The position numbers and the translations under genes were made by a program. 64,000 nucleotides of DNA from Bin80 sp026708685 (GTDB taxonomy: Bacteria; Bacteroidota; Rhodothermia; Rhodothermales; Bin80), in the NCBI GenBank assembly GCA_965200955.1, contig OZ241742.1, forward strand, positions 2,728,001 through 2,792,000. Direction: 5' to 3'. Positions 38,474 to 47,259 of this stretch are shown in pieces. Each line of letters starts with the position of its first letter. Positions within the stretch are counted from its first letter, which is position 1. Below the pieces are notes generated by a model. The model had not been told where the DNA came from. It did no database searches and saw only the letters and a list, made by a program, of their open reading frames with translations.

Positions 38474-41308
38474 TCAATCTGATGGTTTATTTTGGATTCC
38501 TGCCTCCTGAGAAAGTAGATCATCATCACTTTCAGATGGATCAGAATCCTTAACTGACTCCTTTTCCTCTTTATACTTTGAGACACTCGGAATTTCATAA
38601 AACGTAATCGTCACTTGCTTTTCTGTAAGGGTCTGGAATTTTTTCTCTAACTGATGATCGGCATTCAGCCCCCAGGTAACACTTCCACCATGCTGTCCAT
38701 TATTGGCAACAATAACCATTTGATCCATGTGATAACTTAACGCCGAAGCCATTTGATTAAGACGATTCACATTTTCCTGTCGGGTCGGAATGGCGAAAAT
38801 ATCCGATTGATCTTTGAGATCGGCAATCAAGTTTAAATCCGTTGCGTCATTACATTGAGATGCGGCGAGCCAGAATGGATTCTGGCTTAAATCTCCATAA
38901 TGGGGATACCTAACCACCCACTGGCATGGACGAAACCCACGAATCAAGTTTCCCTTCTTTAAATTTATCTCTTTGTCCAAGTAGTTCAAGGATTTCTTAA
39001 TCTGTCGGCGTATTCTTATTTGTAAGCCGTATTGCTGCCGAAACTCAGGAATGATCCACACTAGTGAGTTTACCAGTGGGTAGTCAACTGAAATTTCATC
39101 GTAAATTAGGCCAGCTAAAATGATGGACTTGTGAGCACGGGCAAACGGTATCAGAAAGGAATAGATATCTTCTGGATGTACAGATAATTCAGGGAGAATC
39201 AACCAGTCCACCGAGGGAATATGATGTGGATTTTTACTCTTACGGTTTAATTTTAATAGCCGATCAACAGTAGCAAGAACAGATGATAAATGATAGCGAT
39301 GTTTTCTGCGAAGTTCTTCATGGGTGTTCAATGCAGGCTTATAGTATTGAAACTCATAATCCTCTGGACAAGTCGTTTGAACGATACACGCTCGGAGCAT
39401 CGTCCTCCACTCTTCTTTGTAAGGGTGAGCGGGTTTCATGGGAAGAATCAGGGTATGACTTGAAGTACCATAATGTGTTTTAATTTCCCCAATGCGATCT
39501 CCAATCTTTTCTATTGTTGATTCAATTCCTTCAAAGATCCATCTAAAATCGTTTGGACGCGGACATCCAGGCCAGCGTAAAAGACCTAATAAAAATATCT
39601 CACACCAGTCACTGATCGGAAGCCAATCATCTCCGAAGGCCGAATGTCCACAATAAAAGCCATATAAACGACTATACCAATGACTTGGCAAGGGCCGGTA
39701 AATGCGATCATTTTCTTTCCATGGATTTGAGTACACATTTAATGTGAAGTCTGGCTGACCCGACAGAATAAAACGGAGCAGAAAGCCAAGTTGAAATTTC
39801 CAATGAAAGTCAGGCTTGCACCAATCATGTGTGTGATAGATTGATCTAAAGTTGATCAGTTTTGATTCGTTCGACATGATGATCACCTTTGAAACTTCTG
39901 CCTCATCCATATTAGTATTTGTACTGGTGTTGAATTTAATGATGACATCTTCTGGTGTGATCACATGAGGATGTGGACCATCTAGATCTGACCAAGCTTC
40001 AAGAAATGCCTTGGCAAACGTTAACAGAGAGTACTCATTGCGTAGTTTCCCATGCGGATGATGATCCATCACCACTTTAGCAAGAGTTTCATCTTCCGAA
40101 TCCTTTGAAATCAGACACATATCACGCTGGATTTCGACTGGTAAGTCATTACCACTGAGTGAAACCTTAGGGCTTTTGATCAACTCAAGAGCTAATGTAA
40201 GATCACGAATAGTGATTTCGTACAGGCATGATACGGTGAGATGCTTGGCAATCAATTTTAGAGTTTCATCTTGATTACGAAACGATCGACGCGTTACCAT
40301 TGCGAGTTGAGCAAAATCTGAATCCGATACATCAAGTTCTTCACCATTAAGGAATTGAATTATTTCAGCGTAGAAATGAAATTCTCTGATCTCCTGAATA
40401 TGACTGGGTAAATTTATTTGATCCTTGGAATATATGATCAAAAATAACAATGCCTGTTGACGAAGATACCAGGGTATGCTCTCTTCTGGTAAACAGGATA
40501 GACGCAGGGCCTCGTGGTACAATTCTTCTCGGTAACTCTTTATAGAAGTGCCTAGCGGAAGCATTTCCTGATTTTTAACCAGTCCTGTCTCTATAGCCCC
40601 AGCACGTAAAACCTCTGAAAGACAATACCAACCCACACGCTTTGATTCTTCATCAATCTCTGGACTGATGGTAAATGGCTTAAGAATGGAGAGGATGTAC
40701 TGTAACACTTTCACATCAGGCCATAGATCAAGTCCAATACGAAGTAGGCGAACGTTTGAGGGATTATTGATCCATCTCTGTATTAAGTCATAGGCAAATC
40801 GCTTGGCTTCCTGATCAAGTTGAATTTCAGTGGAAATTTGTGGAAACGTCGACTGATGCTCCTGGTGGTCATGGGCAGGAAGTATCAACCTAAGCGATCG
40901 AAATGTTCTGCGAAATCGTCCAGCAGCAAATCTGGCAACCGTTTCACGTCGAACATCTGGTTTGATCACTAAGTCGTTATTGTTTCCCAAACTGACCTCA
41001 TTTTCAGTTCGCAACATTCCCTGAATGGCATCAAGAATTTCCATTCCACCTTCAGCATCAAATCCTCCAGAGACCGCAGATTGAATGCGCCTCATTTTCT
41101 CTGATTGCGGCAATAATTGGGAGTCCGTGCGAGTGTATTTGATGATTTCTGTTTTATCTTGTGCGAATTTCAAACCTGAAGCAGTCTTTTCTAATTGATC
41201 ATTGAGCCACAGAAGTACTTTATCACTGACTATCCTAGATGAGTAGTTGTGGGAATGCTTTGAAGCAACAGATACAACCACCCTCAAATCATCAACGTAT
41301 CGACACAC
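38474..41308 (-). CDS. RT-nitrilase defence protein, 3' part (RT motif C to nitrilase)
   Basis: A 944-residue frame opening MCRYVDDLRVVV, the RT catalytic box C. A long helical middle and a C-terminal carbon-nitrogen hydrolase (nitrilase) domain follow at about 695-900. The Glu of LPELS (residue 707) and the Cys of SQCNDATDLN (residue 819) fit the nitrilase Glu and Cys, and GQHGGSVTWG follows. RT-nitrilase fusions are the UG1/DRT type 1 antiphage proteins. The frame is open upstream of the first ATG into the overlap with the 5' part, so the two were one gene. Confidence 0.85.
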   Translation of the reverse strand: MCRYVDDLRVVVSVASKHSHNYSSRIVSDKVLLWLNDQLEKTASGLKFAQDKTEIIKYTRTDSQLLPQSEKMRRIQSAVSGGFDAEGGMEILDAIQGMLRTENEVSLGNNNDLVIKPDVRRETVARFAAGRFRRTFRSLRLILPAHDHQEHQSTFPQISTEIQLDQEAKRFAYDLIQRWINNPSNVRLLRIGLDLWPDVKVLQYILSILKPFTISPEIDEESKRVGWYCLSEVLRAGAIETGLVKNQEMLPLGTSIKSYREELYHEALRLSCLPEESIPWYLRQQALLFLIIYSKDQINLPSHIQEIREFHFYAEIIQFLNGEELDVSDSDFAQLAMVTRRSFRNQDETLKLIAKHLTVSCLYEITIRDLTLALELIKSPKVSLSGNDLPVEIQRDMCLISKDSEDETLAKVVMDHHPHGKLRNEYSLLTFAKAFLEAWSDLDGPHPHVITPEDVIIKFNTSTNTNMDEAEVSKVIIMSNESKLINFRSIYHTHDWCKPDFHWKFQLGFLLRFILSGQPDFTLNVYSNPWKENDRIYRPLPSHWYSRLYGFYCGHSAFGDDWLPISDWCEIFLLGLLRWPGCPRPNDFRWIFEGIESTIEKIGDRIGEIKTHYGTSSHTLILPMKPAHPYKEEWRTMLRACIVQTTCPEDYEFQYYKPALNTHEELRRKHRYHLSSVLATVDRLLKLNRKSKNPHHIPSVDWLILPELSVHPEDIYSFLIPFARAHKSIILAGLIYDEISVDYPLVNSLVWIIPEFRQQYGLQIRIRRQIKKSLNYLDKEINLKKGNLIRGFRPCQWVVRYPHYGDLSQNPFWLAASQCNDATDLNLIADLKDQSDIFAIPTRQENVNRLNQMASALSYHMDQMVIVANNGQHGGSVTWGLNADHQLEKKFQTLTEKQVTITFYEIPSVSKYKEEKESVKDSDPSESDDDLLSQEAGIQNKPSD

Positions 41309-41343
41309 ATCCAGTAGTCTGATATCATCACAAATCTTTTTTC

Positions 41344-42288
41344 CTATCTTGGATTTGAGTGATCATCAAAATCAAGTAGAACAAAATTCGCCATAAAACC
41401 AGATACGACTAGTCCCTGGGGAAGTGCAACCCGACTGAAATCATTTATGCCAGCGTTTTCTTGGTACACCTTGACGAACTCATGGTCTCTTGGATCCCAC
41501 TGCCAATCAAATATAGATTGAATAAACGCATAGAAGTCTGGATCATCGTTGACATACTTAATCTTTTTCAAAGATTCACTGAGTAAGTCAGGGGTTACCC
41601 GATCATAGAATTTGGATAGATCTGCCTCAATAATGTAGATGTCTCTCTTCTTCTTTTTGTTTGAATATAATTCGGCTACTTTTTTCGGTCTTGAAAGAAA
41701 TTTTCGATAATCTTGAAAATACGATCGATAGAGCTTAGTGGATCCCCATCTGTGAGAAAGTCCGCCATCTCTCTTATCGCAGAAAAGTCTGTTTCCGTAT
41801 GCGACCACCTTCTTACGTTTTTTTCTCTTATTAATTTCTTCACGAGGATCGCCCATCTTTGATTCAACCCAATCGGCAATATATAGCATAATTGCAGTTG
41901 CAATGACCTGATCTTCAAGGCTTAAGTGTGCTAATGGTCGGAGATGAATGTCTGTTCCATTATCTGTTTGTTTCTTCTTGGTAGATCGCTCAGATTTATC
42001 CTGTGGAATCCGCTCCCAACGATCGCTTGTAACTTGCCAATCTTGCGATTTGGGAGCGGGTACAATTCTCAATGGATCATTTTTCCATTGATCGGAGGAT
42101 TTGATTCGTTCTTGAATATTCATTATAAATTCTGGAAGATTCGCCGTTACATGATCTAATGCGAGCGTATCTGCAAAGGAGTTATGATACCGTATGTAGC
42201 TTGAAGCTTTCTTCCATGCCTGAATAAGAACCGCCTCCTCACTAATCCAGACGAGGCGGGGAGAACGAGTATGTTTGGTCATCAACAA
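41344..42288 (-). CDS. RT-nitrilase defence protein, 5' part (RT fingers to motif B)
   Basis: A 314-residue frame with RT motif A (IIEADLSKFYDRV, residues 219-231) and motif B (VALPQGLVVSGFMANFVLLD, LPQG at 289-292). It stops three residues after FDDHS, just before motif C. The stop lies inside the window where the -1 frame (SLKSKIGKKICDDIRLLDV, then CRYVDD) is open. No classical slippery heptamer is visible in that window, so a small indel is more likely than programmed frameshifting. All RT catalytic Asp residues are present across the two parts. It is the gene closest to the ISL3 scar at the island edge. Confidence 0.85.
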   Translation of the reverse strand: MLMTKHTRSPRLVWISEEAVLIQAWKKASSYIRYHNSFADTLALDHVTANLPEFIMNIQERIKSSDQWKNDPLRIVPAPKSQDWQVTSDRWERIPQDKSERSTKKKQTDNGTDIHLRPLAHLSLEDQVIATAIMLYIADWVESKMGDPREEINKRKKRKKVVAYGNRLFCDKRDGGLSHRWGSTKLYRSYFQDYRKFLSRPKKVAELYSNKKKKRDIYIIEADLSKFYDRVTPDLLSESLKKIKYVNDDPDFYAFIQSIFDWQWDPRDHEFVKVYQENAGINDFSRVALPQGLVVSGFMANFVLLDFDDHSNPR

Positions 42289-42455
42289 TATTATGCGAAT
42301 GAATAATTTCTTGTAAAATTACTGCATAATTTGCAAAATGAATAAAGGGTGGAATCTGTTATTGTATGCATCAAAATGCTCTTAGGGTGATGCCGAAATT
42401 TTCTGGAATCTAAATAAACAAAAGGTGAGATTGCCCGCCCTTCTCTATAAAAAAT

Positions 42456-42477
42456 GGGGCTTCCGTTTTTTAAGTGG
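42456..42477 (+). repeat. Solo ISL3 left terminal repeat at the island junction
   Basis: GGGGCTTCCGTTTTTTAAG plus the next three bases are identical to the left end of the element at 1796. No transposase or right end follows. The VCBS-derived sequence begins one base later. It is the scar of a related element lost by recombination or deletion. Confidence 0.85.
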
Positions 42478-42478
42478 C

Positions 42479-43095
42479 AAAATCGCCATGATTGATGTAC
42501 TAAGCATACGTCTACGATTGGTGGAAACATTCCCACTACGACACACATAGATGTCCAAAAATCCATCAGCATTGACATCCGCCATCGTCACTCCGGTCGT
42601 CCATGTAGATGTATGAATAATCCCAGCCTGCTCGCTTGGTCACTTCCTCAAATGACCACTCTCCGAGATTCATGTATAAATGATCGGGAGTCATATTGGC
42701 CGCGAAATAAAGATCGACCAATCCGTCATTATTGAGATCTCCAGCTGCAACCCCACCCCCATTATAGAAGTATTCATACTCTAACACATTAAATGCATCT
42801 TGCTCAACAATTCTGTTTTCAAAGGATATACCCGTCTGATCCATGAGAGTAAACAATGGACCCTCTGAGTTGCAACCCAGAGCGGTCATCAGGATCAAGA
42901 CGATGGCAAGAAGATTCCAGCGATGAAGCATATTCGAAAATGCTGAGATCAAGAATACTCCATGAAACGATGATGACGCGCATTTTGTCCCTATGTTGGT
43001 TACTACTGATATCTGTCCAGAGCACAGTAGCCCAGGAGGCTGAAATTGCTCAGATCTTCATAGAGGAAGATGTAGAGAGATATGAAGAGGCATCC
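42479..43095. repeat. Right copy of the ~0.6-kb direct duplication
   Basis: It matches 24638-25243 in the same orientation. Here the GWxTD gene continues intact, while the VCBS gene is cut off immediately next to the ISL3 scar and carries a frameshift. Confidence 0.88.
42482..42952 (-). pseudogene. 5' remnant of a second FG-GAP/VCBS lipoprotein gene
   Basis: The start at 42932 reads MLHRWNLLAIVLILMTALGC with the same lipobox as the intact gene at 25087. It stays parallel through AAGDLNNDGLVDLYF and EWSFEEVT. A one-base change then shifts the frame near 42625. The original frame resumes with VNADGFLDIYV-like sequence until the gene ends at the ISL3 scar. About 150 codons remain of the expected 1100. 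Confidence 0.85.
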
Positions 43096-44676
43096 CAAAT
43101 ATATTTACAATGGATCGGGGCTACCACAGATCCAGATGTCAATGATCATGATGCACTAAAACGACATCTACAATGGATTGCATTGATTACCTCAGATAAG
43201 GATGTCAAGCAATCAGCACAACTCCTTGTTGGTGATATAGGTATTTCAGAAGATGCACAGAGGATCATTTCATGGTGGCATCGTCAAGACCCATTACCTG
43301 CAACATTGATCAATGAACGCATTGAAGAGCATTTATATCGGGTTTATTATGCTCAGGAAAATTATGCTTATCGTAAAGATTCATTAGGAGTTGATGACAG
43401 GGGGCGAATTTTTGTAAAGTATGGACAACCATGGAGACAGGAAGTCATCACCTTAAAAGATATTCAGTTACGCGTATTACCGTTTGAGTTTCGGCTTCCC
43501 CGCAATGAGATTTGGGTGTATAGGGGAATCCACGATGATGCTCACTTTTTATTTGTTCAACGATCACGTCGCAGGCCTTACAAAATTGAAACATCTGAAT
43601 CCCTGATTCCGACCAATCTTCGAAGTTCTCGCAGACGCATTGGGATTCTTTTCGCATGGATGGAGGATGTATATGGACAGTTAGCCATGCAACATGATCA
43701 CTACGGATCCATGTATGATGCTGTTTCTGGGTATACCTCTCTTCCTACGGCAGTTCCATATCAGCCCTTTGAGTTTTCACATAAGATCATCCATGATAGT
43801 CAAGTTAAGGATGATCAACATCAGAGGCGACGAGAAGAAACGCTACCCGTAAGTCAAACGAGAGTATATGGTAATACCATCCAGTTGAATCCCGAAATTC
43901 GATTCAGTCGATTTTTAGAGAGTGATGGATCTACCCGGGTAGAGGCATACTGGACCATTGATGTGAGGGATTTACGTCCAAGCCGCTATATGAGGCGGCG
44001 TTCTCGTCAACTTGACTACCAAGCTTCTTCGGATTACATTCTCAGTGTAGGATTAACCACCAGAGGAAATGAATTTGAGCCGCAGAATATTCAAATTCGC
44101 CGCTATCATCTACCTGAAGGTTCAAACAGTACCCCGCGTATTTACTCGTCCATTATACCAAACTTCAGCACCAGTACTCCTATTTCCCTACAGTGGTCTC
44201 TTCACTGGACCGTACCCGACTCTATCCCTCCACTGCCGGATGTTACATGGGCAATAGGAACGATGAATCTGGACACCTTAGATGCATTAAAAGGAGATGG
44301 GTTATCTCTGGAGTTAAGTGATCTGAAGCCACTTGTGATGGAATCCCCCAATTCTTTTATTAGGTCTACTCCTTTTGTCAATCGTCAAATTAGTTCTGAC
44401 ACCCCTCTCGCACTATACTTTGAAGCGTACTTTCTGCGTTTCAACGATGTGGACCAAACCAACTATACGATTGAGTATTCATTGAGTAGCCAAGATACGG
44501 ACCGGATCACGACCTTCTTTGACTATGAGGGCGGTTCTGCTACAATACGTGAATTTATCGCAATTGATTTAAGTCAGTGGAATACGCCTGGGCCATTTAC
44601 TCTAACCTTAAAAGTCACCGATCAGATTGCACAGAGTTCAGTGGCTCGATCCATTGATCTTGAGTATGTGGAATAA
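42970..44676 (+). CDS. GWxTD-domain secreted protein
   Basis: About 569 residues from ATG 42970/42973. A signal peptide comes first (MTRILSLCWLLLISVQSTVA with cleavage near AQE). DDRGRIFVKYGQPWRQEV and NEIWVYR then match the GWxTD domain found in Bacteroidota and Acidobacteria secreted proteins. The C-terminal half is beta-rich (LYFEAYFLRF..TIEYSLS, LTLKVTD). The frame is open upstream to 42856, but that part is antisense to the VCBS remnant. Function is unknown for the family. It formed a divergent pair with a VCBS gene before the island rearrangement. Confidence 0.85.
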   Translation: MMTRILSLCWLLLISVQSTVAQEAEIAQIFIEEDVERYEEASQIYLQWIGATTDPDVNDHDALKRHLQWIALITSDKDVKQSAQLLVGDIGISEDAQRIISWWHRQDPLPATLINERIEEHLYRVYYAQENYAYRKDSLGVDDRGRIFVKYGQPWRQEVITLKDIQLRVLPFEFRLPRNEIWVYRGIHDDAHFLFVQRSRRRPYKIETSESLIPTNLRSSRRRIGILFAWMEDVYGQLAMQHDHYGSMYDAVSGYTSLPTAVPYQPFEFSHKIIHDSQVKDDQHQRRREETLPVSQTRVYGNTIQLNPEIRFSRFLESDGSTRVEAYWTIDVRDLRPSRYMRRRSRQLDYQASSDYILSVGLTTRGNEFEPQNIQIRRYHLPEGSNSTPRIYSSIIPNFSTSTPISLQWSLHWTVPDSIPPLPDVTWAIGTMNLDTLDALKGDGLSLELSDLKPLVMESPNSFIRSTPFVNRQISSDTPLALYFEAYFLRFNDVDQTNYTIEYSLSSQDTDRITTFFDYEGGSATIREFIAIDLSQWNTPGPFTLTLKVTDQIAQSSVARSIDLEYVE

Positions 44677-44925
44677 GGTGAGTACTATGATTATCTAGCG
44701 GATCAAGTCTTTGTAGACTTGCTATTATGGTTCTAAATTTTGGGATGAAGTGATAATCTGGCAACTACGCATTGATGTAGTTTCTTCGGATAATAAACGG
44801 GATTGAAAGGCAAGAAGCCCGAATTTTCAAAAGAAAGGGTTGATCTACAAGAGTTCTGTTTCTTCATTTTCGTCCTCCTCAATGAGAGATTTATTTTCGA
44901 CATCCAGCCCAATTAGTTTCTGTAA

Positions 44926-45264
44926 TTATCCCCTGAGGGTGGAAAGAAGTTCTATCATTTGGTCAAGTAACGCTTCAGCCCTGTCCGCGGAGCGGTCATG
45001 ATTGACTTTAATCCGATCCGCAGAGAGATCAAATTTAGTGCACAGACGGTCACCAACATGATAAAGTTTTGAATCAACTCGCATCAAATAACGTTCACTT
45101 CTTCTAAACAGAGTTAACATCACATTGAGCAATGTTCCAACAATGATGAAAACAACAGCGGTGGTGGAAACAATCAGATAAAGTAGAGAAATCTCACGAT
45201 CATGTGATTTTATGAGTATTTCGGGGGGAATACGTTTGTAAACTTGGGCATCATGGATTGGTTC
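44926..45264 (-). CDS. Small single-pass membrane protein, start not clear
   Basis: The frame is open from 45264 and reads DAQVYKRIPPEILIKSHDRE, then a membrane helix LLYLIVSTTAVVFIIVGTLL, then a charged, probably coiled-coil tail with two near-repeats (LSADRIKVNHDRSADRAEAL). No ATG or GTG precedes the helix, and the first TTG (45132) would cut it. The gene has therefore either lost its start or uses a rare codon. No family was recognised. Confidence 0.4.
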   Translation of the reverse strand, partial: EPIHDAQVYKRIPPEILIKSHDREISLLYLIVSTTAVVFIIVGTLLNVMLTLFRRSERYLMRVDSKLYHVGDRLCTKFDLSADRIKVNHDRSADRAEALLDQMIELLSTLRG

Positions 45265-45333
45265 TCACTTCATACTGCGTTCCAGAATATGGATGATTGA
45301 GCTAATGTGTAAACATTCAAAATCCTTCAGAAT

Positions 45334-45431
45334 GAGCCATTTGCAAAACCCACCTGCCAATTCTAAAAAATACACCAAGGGTGCTCCAGGGCAATATTTC
45401 TGCTGAAACGCTGAGGTTTTGCAAAAGCCTC
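45334..45431. mobile_element. 98-bp MITE, copy 1
   Basis: It begins GAGCCATTTGCAAAACC and ends GAGGTTTTGCAAAAGCCTC, which are imperfect inverted ends. It is flanked by GAAT on both sides. The interior matches copy 2 at 48547 closely. It is too short to code and must be moved by a transposase supplied elsewhere. Confidence 0.85.
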
Positions 45432-45654
45432 GAATTAATCTTTCTTTAAGGTTCTACCACCAATCGTGTGGATAGAGATGCAGACCATTTTAATATAACA
45501 AAAAGCGTAACTGATTTCGGAGTTTCAAAGACGAATTGTAAAGGTCATCGTGTGACCTATATGCCCTGTCGGAGAGGCATTAGTTTGGTGCATCCTGTTT
45601 ACCGGATCATTTTGACGATCATCTGCCCAAAATGGGACTACTGCAAGATGATTG

Positions 45655-47073
45655 CTGTACATGTGGATCTTTAATGACAATATCGCCAGCATTCAGTGCC
45701 AGTGTCAGTAACTGACGATCATGATTTTTTCTTCGTTACGCAAGCCAAATCGACGTTGAACACTAGATTCATTGATACCATCCCCTTGACTGATATACGT
45801 TAGGCAGGCATGGAGATATACCCCTCAAGTCCGATCACAAGAATCTATGTCAGAGAGTGGACGTTAAGCATAGATGGTCACCCGAGTAGAATTATCAATC
45901 ACTTCTACTTTGGGTGCTGGTAAATGGAATTTTTCAATCTCATCAACGATCTTATCCCATCCACTCCCTAATTCTTCACACATTCCAAATCTGCGAAAAA
46001 GCGTTGATAGTGCTTTGTACGAGTTTTCGGTGGGGCATTGATAAACTGCCTCCGATCTATCAGTGGGACACCTCGGTTCATGACTTCAAACGATTATCAA
46101 AGATTTCTACGATGGGTCACCATTTCTGGAAGATAAGTCTTGATGGATCATTGCATTTGCGATCACCTCACGAATAGCCAAAATTGGAAATCGTTGACTC
46201 TGCGCCCTTATTCCATTTGAGAATGTTTCGTCAGTAGAGATCATGTGATCAACAAATTGAATGATCTTGGAAAACCCAGATGCATACCCCCAACATAAAC
46301 TCTTGCTGCCGATTTTCATGATACCTACCCGATCCCTTATAGGTGACAACCCTGATTGCTTTGTCTCTTAATGCGGGAGCATCAGAAAGATGCTGGGCAA
46401 GTGATAGAAAACCTAAATTTAGAATATCCCACGCACCATCATCTCGTTGATGGATAAAATCCTCCAACTGTAACTGTTGAAGTAGCACTGCTACATGGGC
46501 AGGGCTGGAATTTTTTCTTGATTGAAATAGAATTTATAGTCAAGTAATTTCATTACATCTTGATCCTGTACATACTCTATCGCTGTCGCTTTTTCAAAAA
46601 TTCTACTCTCAGACATGTGCCATAAGATTCTCTCCTTCTCTGGAAAATGTTTTAAATCTCTGGTATGGACCCTACTCGTATGTAGGTTTCATAATTAAAC
46701 CTCACAGGCTGATTCAACGCATGCGGAATCACCAGTACGACTACAGGTTGATCATCTAAAATCCCTTGGTGGAAACGGAAGTTAACCGATGGTTTTAACC
46801 TGTTTGATAGCCAATGTCAAGATCATCCTTCTGCACCAGTTTTTTCGATGGGTTGAATGAAGTACCAATGATTCGGTGATCATGATCCGGAATCCCCCAA
46901 ATGATATAGCCATCGGATCTTCCAGAAACTGCCACAGCATTTGCGATAGCAGAAATATTTTTCCCCAACTGAATTGGGTCAGCATCATTGGACTTAAACT
47001 CAACCCAATCCGTTTCCTCTGGTAGCTGGCACAGCCATTTTACTAAAAGAGGAATATTCTTAACGGTTGTCAT
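45655..47073 (-). pseudogene. Decayed AlbA_2/Schlafen-type ATP-binding protein (RecG-like)
   Basis: From 47073 the minus strand reads LPEETDWVEFKSNDADP and VSGRSDGYIIWGIPDH, an AlbA_2 DNA-binding domain. It continues in other frames as VNFRFHQGILDDQPVVVLVI, FNYETYIRVGS, FPILAIREVIANAMIHQDL, STLFRRFGMCEELGSGMDKI and VYLHACLTYISQGDG. These are the consecutive parts of one RecG-like ATPase of about 480 residues. At least four frameshifts or stops break it, so it is a dead gene. Such proteins are often accessory or defence-linked. Confidence 0.85.
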
Positions 47074-47259
47074 ATCAATATTATACCATGGTATATCTTG
47101 AACGATCAGTTATCCATCATGCCACATTGGATATGTACATCCACAGTTTAATTGTATCTCCATCTGTGAAGATCCGCGATGATTCATCATCATGCAGTAT
47201 GGCATCTCGTGGTTTCAAATCTCGAATGGATTGAGTATAGAATCATATCATAAAGAGAT

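Larger units (their letters stand above)
25293..42477. other. Type III-B CRISPR-Cas plus RT-nitrilase defence island
   Basis: The island runs from the leader-distal CRISPR repeat to a solo ISL3 end. It holds array, leader, cas2, cas1, CARF-HEPN effector, cmr6-1, cmr5, cmr4, cmr3, cmr2, cas6 and a split RT-nitrilase gene. Both edges touch copies of the same VCBS/GWxTD intergenic segment (24638-25243 and 42479-43095). The island therefore interrupts what in each copy was a divergent gene pair. This is consistent with entry by homologous recombination or with recombination between paralogous loci. Confidence 0.75.

Noticed and set aside
41335..41365. Programmed -1 frameshift in the RT gene
   Set aside because: The overlap window has no X-XXY-YYZ heptamer. 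The A6 run lies after the stop of the first frame. An indel is the simpler reading, so it is kept only as a possibility in the RT finding.
42856..42969. N-terminal extension of the GWxTD protein
   Set aside because: It is antisense to the VCBS remnant, and a normal signal peptide starts at 42970.
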